Origin: an uncultured Bacteroidota bacterium
Lineage (GTDB): Bacteria > Bacteroidota > Bacteroidia > Bacteroidales > F082
Assembly (NCBI GenBank): GCA_900542475.1
Contig: UQNO01000002.1
Location: 62,001-126,000 of the forward strand
DNA: 64,000 nt
Direction of reading: 5' to 3'
The position numbers and the translations under genes were made by a program. Positions 8,922-17,306 of the stretch are shown one piece after another (the first letter of the stretch is position 1; the number at the start of each line of letters is the position of its first letter). The notes under the pieces are model-generated. The model was given only the letters and a program-made list of their open reading frames with translations, was not told where the DNA came from and searched no databases.

Positions 8922-8954
8922 TTGTCGCGCGTATTGAAAAACGCCGTACTTTTG
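8922..8954 (+). promoter_or_regulatory. promoter of tRNA-Asn
   Basis: The -33 TTG is at 8922-8924 and the -7 box TACTTTTG at 8947-8954. The 22-base spacing fits the Bacteroidetes primary sigma factor. The tRNA begins 29 bases downstream. Confidence 0.65.
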
Positions 8955-8982
8955 CACTCGCAAACGGAGAAAACCGTTGTCA

Positions 8983-9056
8983 GCCTCCTTAGCTCAGTTG
9001 GTTAGAGCATCTGACTGTTAATCAGGGGGTCTCAGGTTCAAGTCCTGAAGGAGGCG
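8983..9056 (+). tRNA. tRNA-Asn (GTT)
   Basis: A 74-base cloverleaf. The acceptor GCCTCCT at 8983 pairs with AGGAGGC at 9049-9055. The D arm contains AGCTCAGTTGGTTAGAGC. The anticodon stem TCTGA/TCAGG carries the loop CTGTTAA, with anticodon GTT. The T arm contains GGTTCAAGTCC. No CCA is encoded. Confidence 0.96.
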
Positions 9057-9064
9057 CGAGAGAG

Positions 9065-9084
9065 ATTACAAAGTGTAATTTTTT
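9065..9084 (+). terminator. weak terminator after tRNA-Asn
   Basis: A six-base-pair stem ATTACA/TGTAAT with a three-base loop is followed directly by a T run. The stem is AT-rich, so strength is uncertain. Confidence 0.4.
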
Positions 9085-9146
9085 ATGTTTCATGTTATTA
9101 ATTGAGAGAATGGAATCCAAGCGGTTTTCATTCTTTTTTTTAATCC

Positions 9147-9275
9147 GTGATTTCGACTGTAGCGGAATAAAATGGAGCGAAATGGAAACTTGAGCGAAGC
9201 GAAAGCATTCGCTAAAAGCGGATAAATCTTCTGCATTTGGGTTTTACGGTTCATCTGCTCGAAGAAGATTTCTCG
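9147..9275. repeat. dispersed repeat, copy B
   Basis: It shares TTTCGACTGTAGCGGAATA and AATGGAGCGAAATGG with copies A and C. It then has an extra internal stretch with GCGAAGCGAAAGC before the common CTTCTGCATTTG...TTTACGGT block. It fills most of the gap between tRNA-Asn and the PfkB gene; I see no gene in 9057-9329. Confidence 0.75.
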
Positions 9276-9329
9276 ACAACACTTCGTTTCGCTCGAAAAG
9301 ACGAGTTTGATGAAAAAGCACTGCGAATT

Positions 9330-10298
9330 ATGAAAACTGTTTTAGGTATTGGAAACGCTCTCGTTGATATTTTGACGAGAATTGACAACGACAACATTCT
9401 CAATGAGTTGGGATTGCCGAAGGGCTCCATGCAGCTTGTTGATGAGAAGACCTCGTCCGAGGTGTCGAAGGTTCTTGAAAAGTTTGAGAACTCCATGGCG
9501 ACAGGTGGCTCGGCGGCGAACACCATTCACGGATTGGCGAAGTGCGGGGTGGACTCCGGGTTCATCGGCTTTACGGGCAACGACAAAGTCGGCCGGTTTT
9601 TTGACGATGCCATGAAATCGGTGGGCGTGCGTCCCATCATGTTTCATGGCGACATTCCCTCCGGCGTTGCCCAGGCCATCATCTCTCCTGATGGGGAGCG
9701 CACCTTTGCGACATATCTCGGAGCGGCGGTTTTGCTGAATGAGAGTCTTCTTTCATCAGACATTTTCCAAGGCTGGGACTACTGCTATGTGGAAGGCTAT
9801 CTGATTGAAAACCGTCCGCTTTTCAAGAAGGCTATAGAGATGGCTAAAAAGGCGGGCAGCAAAGTGGTTTTAGACCTCGCGTCGTACAATGTGGTGGAAG
9901 ACAACCGCGACTTCTTAATTGAGCTTCTGCCTCGAATCGACATTGTGTTCGCCAACGAGGAAGAAGCCAAGGCGTTGACACAAAGCACCCCTGAAGCAGC
10001 TCTCGATTTCCTCGCCAAAAACTGCGAAATAGCGGTGGTGAAAGTCGGAAGCAAAGGCTCTATGATTAAACATGGCAACGAGAAGGTTACAGTGGGCTGC
10101 AACAAAGTGAACGTTATCGACACCACCGGTGCCGGCGATATGTATGCTGCCGGATTCATGGCAGGACTAATCTTCGGATATGATCTGAAAATGTGCGGGG
10201 AACTCGGCAGCTGCCTCGCCGAAAGAGTGATACAGGTGATGGGGGCGAAACTCACAGAGGAGCAATGGTGCCAAGTGAAGTCGTCATTTCGACTGTAG
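9330..10298 (+). CDS. PfkB-family carbohydrate/nucleoside kinase (adenosine-kinase-like)
   Basis: A 322-residue ribokinase-fold enzyme. It starts MKTVLGIGNALVDILTRID. The first PfkB signature is in GGSAANTIHGLA (about residue 60), and the second is DTTGAGDMYAAGF near residue 270, with the catalytic Asp in GAGD. A GxGN start and the substrate loop LPKGSMQLVDE are typical of the adenosine-kinase-like group in Bacteroidetes. The upstream frame is open to 9237, but that part is repeat sequence, so ATG 9330 is used. The last four residues (SFRL) and the stop are provided by dispersed repeat copy C. Substrate is unknown: a sugar or a nucleoside. Confidence 0.88.
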   Translation: MKTVLGIGNALVDILTRIDNDNILNELGLPKGSMQLVDEKTSSEVSKVLEKFENSMATGGSAANTIHGLAKCGVDSGFIGFTGNDKVGRFFDDAMKSVGVRPIMFHGDIPSGVAQAIISPDGERTFATYLGAAVLLNESLLSSDIFQGWDYCYVEGYLIENRPLFKKAIEMAKKAGSKVVLDLASYNVVEDNRDFLIELLPRIDIVFANEEEAKALTQSTPEAALDFLAKNCEIAVVKVGSKGSMIKHGNEKVTVGCNKVNVIDTTGAGDMYAAGFMAGLIFGYDLKMCGELGSCLAERVIQVMGAKLTEEQWCQVKSSFRL

Positions 10299-10375
10299 CG
10301 GAATACAATGAAACGAAATGAATAAGTCCTCCGCATTTGAGCATTGTGGCGCAATTGTTTGTCGGAGACTTGTTC
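10283..10375. repeat. dispersed repeat, copy C (supplies the stop of the PfkB gene)
   Basis: It begins GTCATTTCGACTGTAGCGGA and ends near TTTGTCGGAGACTTGTTC. The TAG in GACTGTAGCGG ends the kinase gene. I see no gene in the rest of 10299-10578. Confidence 0.8.
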
Positions 10376-10523
10376 GCCCTAATGGTTGAATCTTCAACAA
10401 ACAATTCTTCAAAAATCTTTGAATACTGGAGGTTTTCCTGCCATTTCCCACTCTTCGGGATAGGGTCGAAACGATATTCAAAAATATTGTGAAAAATTAA
10501 TTATGACTTTCGACTTTTTTGTG

Positions 10524-10531
10524 TATCTTTG
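10524..10531 (+). promoter_or_regulatory. -7 promoter box of the EF-G2 gene
   Basis: TATCTTTG matches TAnnTTTG. It lies 47 bases before the ATG, giving a leader of about 40 bases. No good TTG sits at -33. Confidence 0.5.
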
Positions 10532-10578
10532 CGCCCAAATTGAAAAAAATAATTGTAAAAGTATAGAATTTAAACAAA

Positions 10579-12714
10579 ATGAAGGTATTTCAGACAGACG
10601 ACATTCGGAACATCGCTCTCATTGGAGCTGCTAAATCCGGAAAGACCACGCTTGCAGAAAACATGATTTTTGAAGGCAAGCTCATCAACAGAAAAGGGGA
10701 CACTACAAGCAAGAACACAGTGTCAGACTACCGCCCAATTGAGACGGAACGCGGTATCTCTGTTAACGCCAGCTTGTGTTATACAATCTTTAACAATAAG
10801 AAAATAAATATCTTGGATACTCCTGGCTTTAGCGATTTTTCTGGCGATATCGTCGCTTGTCTGAACGCTGTCGACACAGCCGTATTCACAGTCAACGCAC
10901 AGTCGGGTGTCGAGGCTACGACGGAAAACGCATGGAAACACGCTGCAAATACAAACAAACCGATAGTGTTCTTCATGAACCAGCTCGACCATAACAACGC
11001 CAACTTCGAGGACGCCATTCATCAGTTGAAGGAATACTTCGGCGACAAGGTGACTCCTATCCAGTTCCCGGTAAACGCCGGCGAAGGCTTCAACGCTGTC
11101 ATCGACCTCATCATGAAGAAGATGCTTGTTTTCAAGAATGGCAACGGTGTTCCCGAGGTTCAAGACATTCCTGCCAATCTCGCGGACAAGGCGGAAGAGC
11201 TTCACAACGAGCTTATCGAGCACGCTGCGGAGGGTGACGACGCTCTCATGGAGAAATTCTTCGACGAAGGCACGCTTTCAGAGGAGGATATGGAAAAAGG
11301 CATTCGCATGGGCATCGCGAAACGCGAGATATTCCCTGTTGTATGCGGCGCGGCAAAGAGCGGTGTCGGCGTGACACGTCTTCTCGAATTCATTGTCAAC
11401 GCCTGCCCATCACCGGCACACGTCGCTCCTGTCAAAGCCGAGAACGGCACGGAGTTCCACAACGATGTCAACGAGCCTACAGCCTTGTTCTTCTTCAAGA
11501 TATCCAACGAGCAGAACGTCGGCGACGTCTCCATGGCGCGTGTCTATGGTGGCACGGTGTCGGAGGCTCAAGACCTCGTCAACCCACGCACGGGCAACAA
11601 AGAGCGCATCTCGCAGATACTCGTTTCCAACGGTAAGAACCGCGAGAGAGTGGAGAAAGCATGCGCTGGCGACATCATCTCGACAATCAAGTTGAAAGAT
11701 GTCCGCGTGGGCGACAGCCTCGTTGACGCAAAGGTGGCAGAAGCCGCATTCCCTGCAATACAGTTCCCGACACCTGTCTTCTCAATAGCTATCAAAGCTG
11801 TCAACTCACAGGAAGATGAAAAACTTGGGAGCATCCTCAACGATATGCACAAGACCGACCCGACTATCATCACAGGTATGTCGCGCGAGTTGAAACAGAA
11901 TATCCTTCAGTGCCAGGGTGAATATCACCTCAACACTATCAAATGGTATCTCGACAATGTACATAAAATCGCTGTTGAGTTTGCATCACCTAAGATTCCT
12001 TACAGAGAGACCATCACAAAGTCGGCTAACGGCGACTATCGTCATAAGAAACAGTCAGGTGGTTCAGGTCAGTTTGGCGAGGTTCACATGCGCCTGGCTC
12101 CTTACTATGAAGGATACACCGACCCGACAGATTTACAGGTTCGTGACACTCAAGAATACGACCTTCCATGGGGCGGCAAGCTCATCTTCAAGAACTGTAT
12201 CGTCGGTGGCTCCATTGACGCGCGTTTCATGCCGGCTATCTTGAAAGGTATCAACGAGCGTCTCGAAGAAGGTCCTCTCACAGGTTCGTATGCGCGCGAT
12301 ATCGTCGTTTACGTGTATGACGGTAAGATGCACCCTGTTGATTCTAACGAAATGGCATTCAAGATCGCGGGTCGTATGGCATTCTCAATAGCATTCAAGG
12401 CAGCGGGTCCTAAAATTATGGAACCTATTTACGACCTCACAGTCCGTATGCCAGAAGATATGATGGGTGCTGTCAATACCGACCTCCAGAGCCGTCGCGC
12501 AATCATCATGGGTATGGATTCTGACAGAAACTACCAGATTATCCGTGCTAAAGTGCCGCTTGCGGAGATGGATCGTTATTCGACATCTCTCAGCTCTCTC
12601 ACCTCCGGTCGTGGCTCGTTCACAATGACATACGCTGAATACGCTCAAGTCCCGGCCGATGTCCAGACCAAGCTGTTGAAAGCGTACGAGGAATCGAAGA
12701 AAGACGAAGATTAA
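10579..12714 (+). CDS. fusA2: elongation factor G paralogue (EF-G2)
   Basis: A 711-residue protein with all five EF-G domains: the G domain (1-280), domain II, domain III, then domain IV with the GGSGQFGEVHM region, and a C-terminal domain V. The G domain departs from canonical EF-G. The P loop reads GAAKSGKTT (residues 16-24) instead of GHxDAGKTT. Switch II reads DTPGFSDF, with Phe84 where the catalytic His should be. The G4 motif is NQLD. This matches the Bacteroides EF-G2 paralogue, which is reported to support translocation without GTPase activity and to matter under carbon limitation. The housekeeping EF-G must lie elsewhere. It is monocistronic, with its own promoter and a palindrome behind it. 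Confidence 0.92.
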   Translation: MKVFQTDDIRNIALIGAAKSGKTTLAENMIFEGKLINRKGDTTSKNTVSDYRPIETERGISVNASLCYTIFNNKKINILDTPGFSDFSGDIVACLNAVDTAVFTVNAQSGVEATTENAWKHAANTNKPIVFFMNQLDHNNANFEDAIHQLKEYFGDKVTPIQFPVNAGEGFNAVIDLIMKKMLVFKNGNGVPEVQDIPANLADKAEELHNELIEHAAEGDDALMEKFFDEGTLSEEDMEKGIRMGIAKREIFPVVCGAAKSGVGVTRLLEFIVNACPSPAHVAPVKAENGTEFHNDVNEPTALFFFKISNEQNVGDVSMARVYGGTVSEAQDLVNPRTGNKERISQILVSNGKNRERVEKACAGDIISTIKLKDVRVGDSLVDAKVAEAAFPAIQFPTPVFSIAIKAVNSQEDEKLGSILNDMHKTDPTIITGMSRELKQNILQCQGEYHLNTIKWYLDNVHKIAVEFASPKIPYRETITKSANGDYRHKKQSGGSGQFGEVHMRLAPYYEGYTDPTDLQVRDTQEYDLPWGGKLIFKNCIVGGSIDARFMPAILKGINERLEEGPLTGSYARDIVVYVYDGKMHPVDSNEMAFKIAGRMAFSIAFKAAGPKIMEPIYDLTVRMPEDMMGAVNTDLQSRRAIIMGMDSDRNYQIIRAKVPLAEMDRYSTSLSSLTSGRGSFTMTYAEYAQVPADVQTKLLKAYEESKKDED

Positions 12715-12728
12715 TTTTGCGATTTACT

Positions 12729-12756
12729 GTAGAGACGTTTCTTGAAACGTCTCTAC
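12729..12756. terminator. perfect 13-bp palindrome between convergent genes (likely bidirectional terminator)
   Basis: GTAGAGACGTTTC at 12729-12741 is mirrored by GAAACGTCTCTAC at 12744-12756. It lies between the EF-G2 stop (12714) and the mnmA stop and touches the latter. T runs are short on both sides, so it may also be a repeat-type palindrome. Confidence 0.65.
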
Positions 12757-13818
12757 TTATTCTATTACTCCGCTTCCCAGCACCACGGGTTCGGTCTCGT
12801 GATAGATTGTGCCGAACTGACCGCCGGCAACGCCTGAAATCATCGCGTCGGAGTTGATTTTCAAGCCTTTCTCTGTGATGCCGAGCGTGCCAGTGCGGAA
12901 CTCGGGCTGGTGACGGATTTTATATCTCACTTTCTCGCCTTCTGTGAACTTGATGACAGGGTTCATCGCTTGCACATCGACAAGTTCTATGATATTGGTG
13001 TATTGCGCCTCGGGGTCGTAGCCCTGCGATACAAAAACGATGTTCTGTTCAGTGTCTTTCTTGACAACGAACCACGGACCGCCTCCTAATCCCAGTCCCT
13101 TGCGCTGACCGATGGTGTGGAACCAGAATCCTTTGTGTCTGCCGAGTTTTTTGCCGGTCTCAAGCTCGATGATATCACCTTCTTTCTCTCCGACGTATTC
13201 GCGAATATAATCGCTGTAGTTGATTTTCCCCAAGAAGCAGATGCCTTGGGAGTCATGACGTCGCGCACTCGGGAGACCGTATTTTTTGGCTAACTGCCGC
13301 ACCTCGCTCTTCGGAATGCCTCCGACAGGAAACATCGCCTTCTTAAGCTGCGGATATGTTATCCTTGCCAGAAAATCGGTCTGGTCTTTGAATGTGTCGA
13401 TGGCAGTGCCCAACCAGGCGATGCCGTCATTGTCAATCCATTGCCGGGCATAGTGTCCGGTGGCGATGCGGTCGAACTGATAGCCCGCTTTCTCCTCGAA
13501 AGCGCCGAACTTGATGAAACGGTTGCACATCACGTCCGGGTTGGGAGTGAGACCATTGCGCACAGAGTCCATGGTGTAACGCGCCACACGGTCGTAATAC
13601 TCTTTCTGCAAGTCGATGATGTCGAATTTGCAGCCGTATTTTTTCGCTATATAGGTGGTTATTTCAATGTCTTCCTCCGAAGGGCAGTCCATCAGGTCTT
13701 CCTTGCCCTCAAGTCCAATCTTGATGTAAAAGATATGAGGGTCAATGCCTTGCTCCTTAAGGAGTGGCACTATCACCGAACTATCGACACCGCCCGATAC
13801 TAAAGCTGCAACATTCAT
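12757..13818 (-). CDS. mnmA: tRNA-specific 2-thiouridylase
   Basis: A 353-residue MnmA. The PP-loop SGGVDSS is at residues 8-14. The catalytic Cys lies in NPDVMCNRFIKF and the second Cys in RHDSQGICFLGK. GHYAR and the C-terminal beta-barrel region (KVRYKIRHQPEF) are present. It activates U34 of the tRNAs for Glu, Gln and Lys with ATP and inserts sulfur. It is co-transcribed with the xth gene, five bases upstream on the same strand. Confidence 0.95.
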   Translation of the reverse strand: MNVAALVSGGVDSSVIVPLLKEQGIDPHIFYIKIGLEGKEDLMDCPSEEDIEITTYIAKKYGCKFDIIDLQKEYYDRVARYTMDSVRNGLTPNPDVMCNRFIKFGAFEEKAGYQFDRIATGHYARQWIDNDGIAWLGTAIDTFKDQTDFLARITYPQLKKAMFPVGGIPKSEVRQLAKKYGLPSARRHDSQGICFLGKINYSDYIREYVGEKEGDIIELETGKKLGRHKGFWFHTIGQRKGLGLGGGPWFVVKKDTEQNIVFVSQGYDPEAQYTNIIELVDVQAMNPVIKFTEGEKVRYKIRHQPEFRTGTLGITEKGLKINSDAMISGVAGGQFGTIYHETEPVVLGSGVIE

Positions 13819-13823
13819 GCCTT

Positions 13824-14588
13824 TTATTTATTTAATTCTACAACAACCGGACAATGGTCGGAGTGCTTTGCCTCGGGTAATATCGAGGCCCTGATGATAT
13901 TGTCTTTCAAAGAGTTTGTAACTATATGATAATCAATGCGCCAGCCTTTGTTATTGGCTCTTGCGTTGGCTCGATAGCTCCACCATGAATAATGATGCGG
14001 CTCCTTGCAGAGATAACGAAAGCTGTCGATGTAGCCGTCGCCGAGGAAGTCGGTGAACCATTGCCGCTCTTCCGGCAAAAAGCCCGAGCTTGTGGCGTTT
14101 CTCACAGGGTCGTGAATGTCGATAGCCTCGTGGCAGATGTTATAATCGCCCGAAAGAACTAAATTGGGGCGTTCTTTTCGCAACTCATTGACATGATGAC
14201 GGAAGAATTCGAGCCATTCCATCTTGAAATCCTGGCGTTCCTCTCCCGTGGTGCCGGAAGGGTGATACACGCTTACAATCGACAGATCGCCGAAGTCAGC
14301 TCTGAGAAAACGCCCTTCGTCGTCGTATTTCTTATTGTTCATGCCGAAAACCACCTTGTCAGGCTCCTTTTTCGTGAGAATTCCCACTCCGCTATAGCCT
14401 TTCTTCTGTGCCGAGAACCAGAAGCTGTGATAGCCCATTGCCTCAATCTCCATCACCGGAATCTGGTCCGGCATGGCTTTCAACTCCTGAAAGCACACTA
14501 TATCCGGCGATACCGAGTCGAGCCACTCGAGCAGGCCTTTCGATATCGCTGCACGAATTCCATTTACATTATAACTGATTATCTTCAT
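13824..14588 (-). CDS. xth: exodeoxyribonuclease III (AP endonuclease, ExoA type)
   Basis: A protein of about 254 residues of the endonuclease/exonuclease/phosphatase fold. It has MKIISYNVNGIRAA, the metal ligand Glu in CFQELK, the SGDYNI motif (Asp and Asn), GWRIDYH, and the final catalytic His in KHSDHCPVV. It repairs abasic sites. The start at 14588 is chosen because the four codons of the longer version (from 14600) come from the repeat that begins beside it. It is the first gene of the xth-mnmA operon, with a promoter at 14765-14797. Confidence 0.93.
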   Translation of the reverse strand: MKIISYNVNGIRAAISKGLLEWLDSVSPDIVCFQELKAMPDQIPVMEIEAMGYHSFWFSAQKKGYSGVGILTKKEPDKVVFGMNNKKYDDEGRFLRADFGDLSIVSVYHPSGTTGEERQDFKMEWLEFFRHHVNELRKERPNLVLSGDYNICHEAIDIHDPVRNATSSGFLPEERQWFTDFLGDGYIDSFRYLCKEPHHYSWWSYRANARANNKGWRIDYHIVTNSLKDNIIRASILPEAKHSDHCPVVVELNK

Positions 14589-14595
14589 ACCAATC

Positions 14596-14754
14596 GTCAT
14601 TTCGACCGATCGCAGGGAGCGGAGAAATCTCCCTCAATCAGTGCAATTATTTATTTCATCTATATTTATTATGTCTGTATCATTAACCAATTTTATCTCA
14701 CAATTATATTTATCCGTATGTGATATTTCGCCTATCGGCTTCAGTCGAAATGAC
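14596..14754. repeat. GTCATTTCGA repeat with inverted ends
   Basis: GTCATTTCGA at 14596-14605 and its reverse complement TCGAAATGAC at 14745-14754 bound an AT-rich stretch. The left part continues as CGATCGCAGGGAGCGGAGAA, the genome's common repeat tail. It forms most of the xth leader. Confidence 0.7.
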
Positions 14755-14764
14755 TATTGAAGTG

Positions 14765-14797
14765 CAAAAATAGTTATTTTTTTCAAAAAATGTTCAA
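14765..14797 (-). promoter_or_regulatory. promoter of xth-mnmA
   Basis: On the minus strand, TTG (complement of 14795-14797) and TATTTTTG (complement of 14765-14772) are 22 bases apart, the ideal Bacteroidetes spacing. The leader is about 170 bases and contains a repeat. Confidence 0.6.
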
Positions 14798-14816
14798 TTC
14801 TTAAAATCATTTTTTT

Positions 14817-14824
14817 TATTTTTG
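14817..14824 (+). promoter_or_regulatory. -7 box directly before the ClC gene
   Basis: TATTTTTG ends five bases before the ATG at 14829. If used, the transcript would start at or next to the start codon (leaderless). No TTG is found at -33. Confidence 0.45.
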
Positions 14825-14828
14825 CGAT

Positions 14829-16619
14829 ATGAGTTTTAGATTGAAGGCGCGAGTGAAAAAAGTCTTTAAATCATTGAGCGATTGGCGGTTAACGCATCTT
14901 TCCGACCGTCGTTTGATGATAATTTTGGCTATTCCGACTGGTTTTTTAGCTGGTTTGGCTGCTGTCATCATCAAATTTCTCGCCCATTCGATTCGGGATT
15001 TCTTCTTTTATCTAAGAACTTTCGACCGTAATGTCGATCCTATGTTTTTTGTCTTGCCTGCAATAGGTATCTTGTTGACAATCATTGTGATACGATATGT
15101 CATTAGACGTGATGTAGGTCATGGCATACCTGGTCTTTTGTATGCTTTGTCGCGAAACAAAGGCATAGTGAAGCCATATACCACGTTTTCGTCCATCATC
15201 ACTAGTGCGCTGACAGTAGGCTTCGGCGGCTCCGTCGGATTGGAGGGCCCTTCGGTGTCAACAGGTGGCTCTATAGGCTCCAATATCGGACAGTTTCTGA
15301 AACTTAACCAGAAACAAATCAATGTACTGATAGGTATGGGCGGCGCCTCGGCTCTTGCATCCATCTTCCAGGCTCCTATCACAGGTGTCATCTTTGCCAT
15401 GGAGGTTTTTATGATAGACATCTCCATGACGGCTCTCATACCTATTATAATATCCGCTTTTTGCGCTATCCTGACATCATATTATTTCCTTGGTCGAGCC
15501 TTTGAGTATGACATCACTATCATCGACTCGTTTGTCCCGTCTAACTCGTTGTATTACGTAGGTTTAGGTCTCGTGGTCGGACTTGTCTCGGCCTATTTCA
15601 TGAGAATTTATTTTGATGTGGGGAAGAGATTTGGAAAGATTGAAAACCCTTGGAAACGCTTCGTCATCGCTGCCTTGGGTCTCGGTGCCTTGATTTACGT
15701 GTTCCCCTCGTTGTACGGTGAGGGCTACGAGACCATCAACACCGCATTGAACGGCAATGCGTCCGACATCTTGCAAGGCACTATGTTTCAGTCGTTTAGT
15801 GATAACATCTGGGTGGTGATTCTGGTTTTCGTGGCTATCATCTTGTGCAAGGCGTTTGCCACGTCTCTCACCTTCGCCGCTGGTGGTGTCGGCGGCACAT
15901 TCGCTCCGGCATTGTTTTTAGGTGCTATGACAGGTATGTCGTATGCTCTGATTATCAATAATTTAGGGGGCAACCTCGATGTGTCTAAATTCGCGCTTGT
16001 GGGAATGAGCGGTCTCATCGCCGGTATGTTGCATGCCCCTCTGACAGGTATCTTCCTCATCGCGGAAATAACCAACGGATACTCGCTGATGGTGCCTCTG
16101 ATGATAGTGTCGGCCCTCTCGCTCGCCGTGAATCGCATCTTCTTCCGTGAATCGATTTACACACACGGCATAGCCGAAAAAGGCGTGAAAGTGTCGTTCA
16201 ATAAAGACGAGACTATACTTAACATGATGACATCCAGCAACTTGATAGAGACGAACTTCATCACCATTCGACCGGAGCAGACCCTCGGCGATTTAGTGAA
16301 AATCATAGCATCATCATCAAGAAATATATTCCCTGTTGTGGCAGAAAACGGTGATTTCAAAGGGCATATCCTCTTCGACGACGTGCGCTCGTTCATGTTC
16401 GACACAAGCCTTTATGGCATCTCCGTCGAAAAAATCATGGTCTATCCCGACTATGTCATAAATTATGACGAGGATATGGAAAGCATAGTCCAGAAATTCG
16501 AGGAATCACATAAATACAACATAGTGATTGTCGAGAATGGCAAATATCTTGGCTATATCTCCCGCGCCAACGTCTTCTCTACCTATCAAGCCACATTGAA
16601 AGAAATCTCGGCGGAATAA
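14829..16619 (+). CDS. ClC-family chloride channel/transporter with two CBS domains
   Basis: A 596-residue protein. The membrane part spans about residues 30-440 and has the three ClC signatures: GHGIPG (97-102), GLEGPS (137-142, with the gating Glu139) and GGVGGTFAPALFLGA later. The C-terminal 130 residues form a pair of CBS domains (about 470-590), which usually bind adenine nucleotides. The gating Glu is present, so proton-coupled exchange is possible; channel or exchanger cannot be decided. It is transcribed away from xth. Confidence 0.92.
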   Translation: MSFRLKARVKKVFKSLSDWRLTHLSDRRLMIILAIPTGFLAGLAAVIIKFLAHSIRDFFFYLRTFDRNVDPMFFVLPAIGILLTIIVIRYVIRRDVGHGIPGLLYALSRNKGIVKPYTTFSSIITSALTVGFGGSVGLEGPSVSTGGSIGSNIGQFLKLNQKQINVLIGMGGASALASIFQAPITGVIFAMEVFMIDISMTALIPIIISAFCAILTSYYFLGRAFEYDITIIDSFVPSNSLYYVGLGLVVGLVSAYFMRIYFDVGKRFGKIENPWKRFVIAALGLGALIYVFPSLYGEGYETINTALNGNASDILQGTMFQSFSDNIWVVILVFVAIILCKAFATSLTFAAGGVGGTFAPALFLGAMTGMSYALIINNLGGNLDVSKFALVGMSGLIAGMLHAPLTGIFLIAEITNGYSLMVPLMIVSALSLAVNRIFFRESIYTHGIAEKGVKVSFNKDETILNMMTSSNLIETNFITIRPEQTLGDLVKIIASSSRNIFPVVAENGDFKGHILFDDVRSFMFDTSLYGISVEKIMVYPDYVINYDEDMESIVQKFEESHKYNIVIVENGKYLGYISRANVFSTYQATLKEISAE

Positions 16620-16680
16620 ACGGAAATTGAAAGTGTAAAACTAAAGGAATGCGAAGCAACATGTATGCAACACCACGCTT

Positions 16681-17286
16681 TCAACTTTTCTCTCTCAACA
16701 CTTTATGATGAAATCGGTCGTTCCACAAAGCCCACATCAAAAAAATCACCACATAAAACATTATCTTAAATATAACATCATGAGCTAATGCGAATGAATC
16801 AGGGAATGGTCTTAAAAACAGGGCTATTCCGACGATTCTCACCACATTGGTGAACTCTATGATGACTAATCCGAGAGGTATATACCATGCTTTGTGCTTC
16901 CATGGCCCCGGGAAGAGAAGCATCAGGAAAAGCCAATGCAGCCACTGTTTGAGGCTGGTGCATTCAGGCGCTACCGTCACAGCGGAATATGAATCGTGAT
17001 AGTTCTCAAAGATTATAGACTGTCCTTTGGTGAAGAAATCCATGCGGAACACATGGTCGAGTGTATAGGTGCTTTGGTTGAAAAGCAACCTTGAAGCCCA
17101 GCCGAAGAGCTTATCGACAGTGCCTTTTATCGGCCAGAAATCCAACGGTCCCTCCCAAATCACATACAAGATATGGAAACTGAAAATCAAAGTAAGGAAC
17201 AGCCCGACATCAAAATACGTCTGATACCGACAGTCATTATAAAGAGCCCTGATTCGCTCTCTATTTATATCTTTAAGCCTGATCAT
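16681..17286 (-). CDS. exosortase/archaeosortase-family membrane protein
   Basis: A 201-residue protein with at least four hydrophobic segments. It shows the three conserved features of exosortases in the right order: Cys in VAPECTSLKQW (about residue 108), Arg in FTNVVRIVGIALF (about 150), and His in FALAHDVIFKIMFY (about 169). Exosortases are transpeptidases that cut C-terminal PEP-CTERM-like sorting signals of exported proteins. No protein with such a signal is recognisable in the window. It lies 20 bases after an outer-membrane barrel gene on the same strand, so the two probably form an operon. Assignment to a subfamily such as XrtF is not certain. Confidence 0.72.
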   Translation of the reverse strand: MIRLKDINRERIRALYNDCRYQTYFDVGLFLTLIFSFHILYVIWEGPLDFWPIKGTVDKLFGWASRLLFNQSTYTLDHVFRMDFFTKGQSIIFENYHDSYSAVTVAPECTSLKQWLHWLFLMLLFPGPWKHKAWYIPLGLVIIEFTNVVRIVGIALFLRPFPDSFALAHDVIFKIMFYVVIFLMWALWNDRFHHKVLREKS

Positions 17287-17306
17287 CTAAATAAGAATAT
17301 TTCATA

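Noticed and set aside
16620..16680. Terminator between the convergent ClC and exosortase-like genes
   Set aside because: Only a 7-bp complement (TTGAAAG / CTTTCAA) 44 bases apart and no T run; too weak to list.
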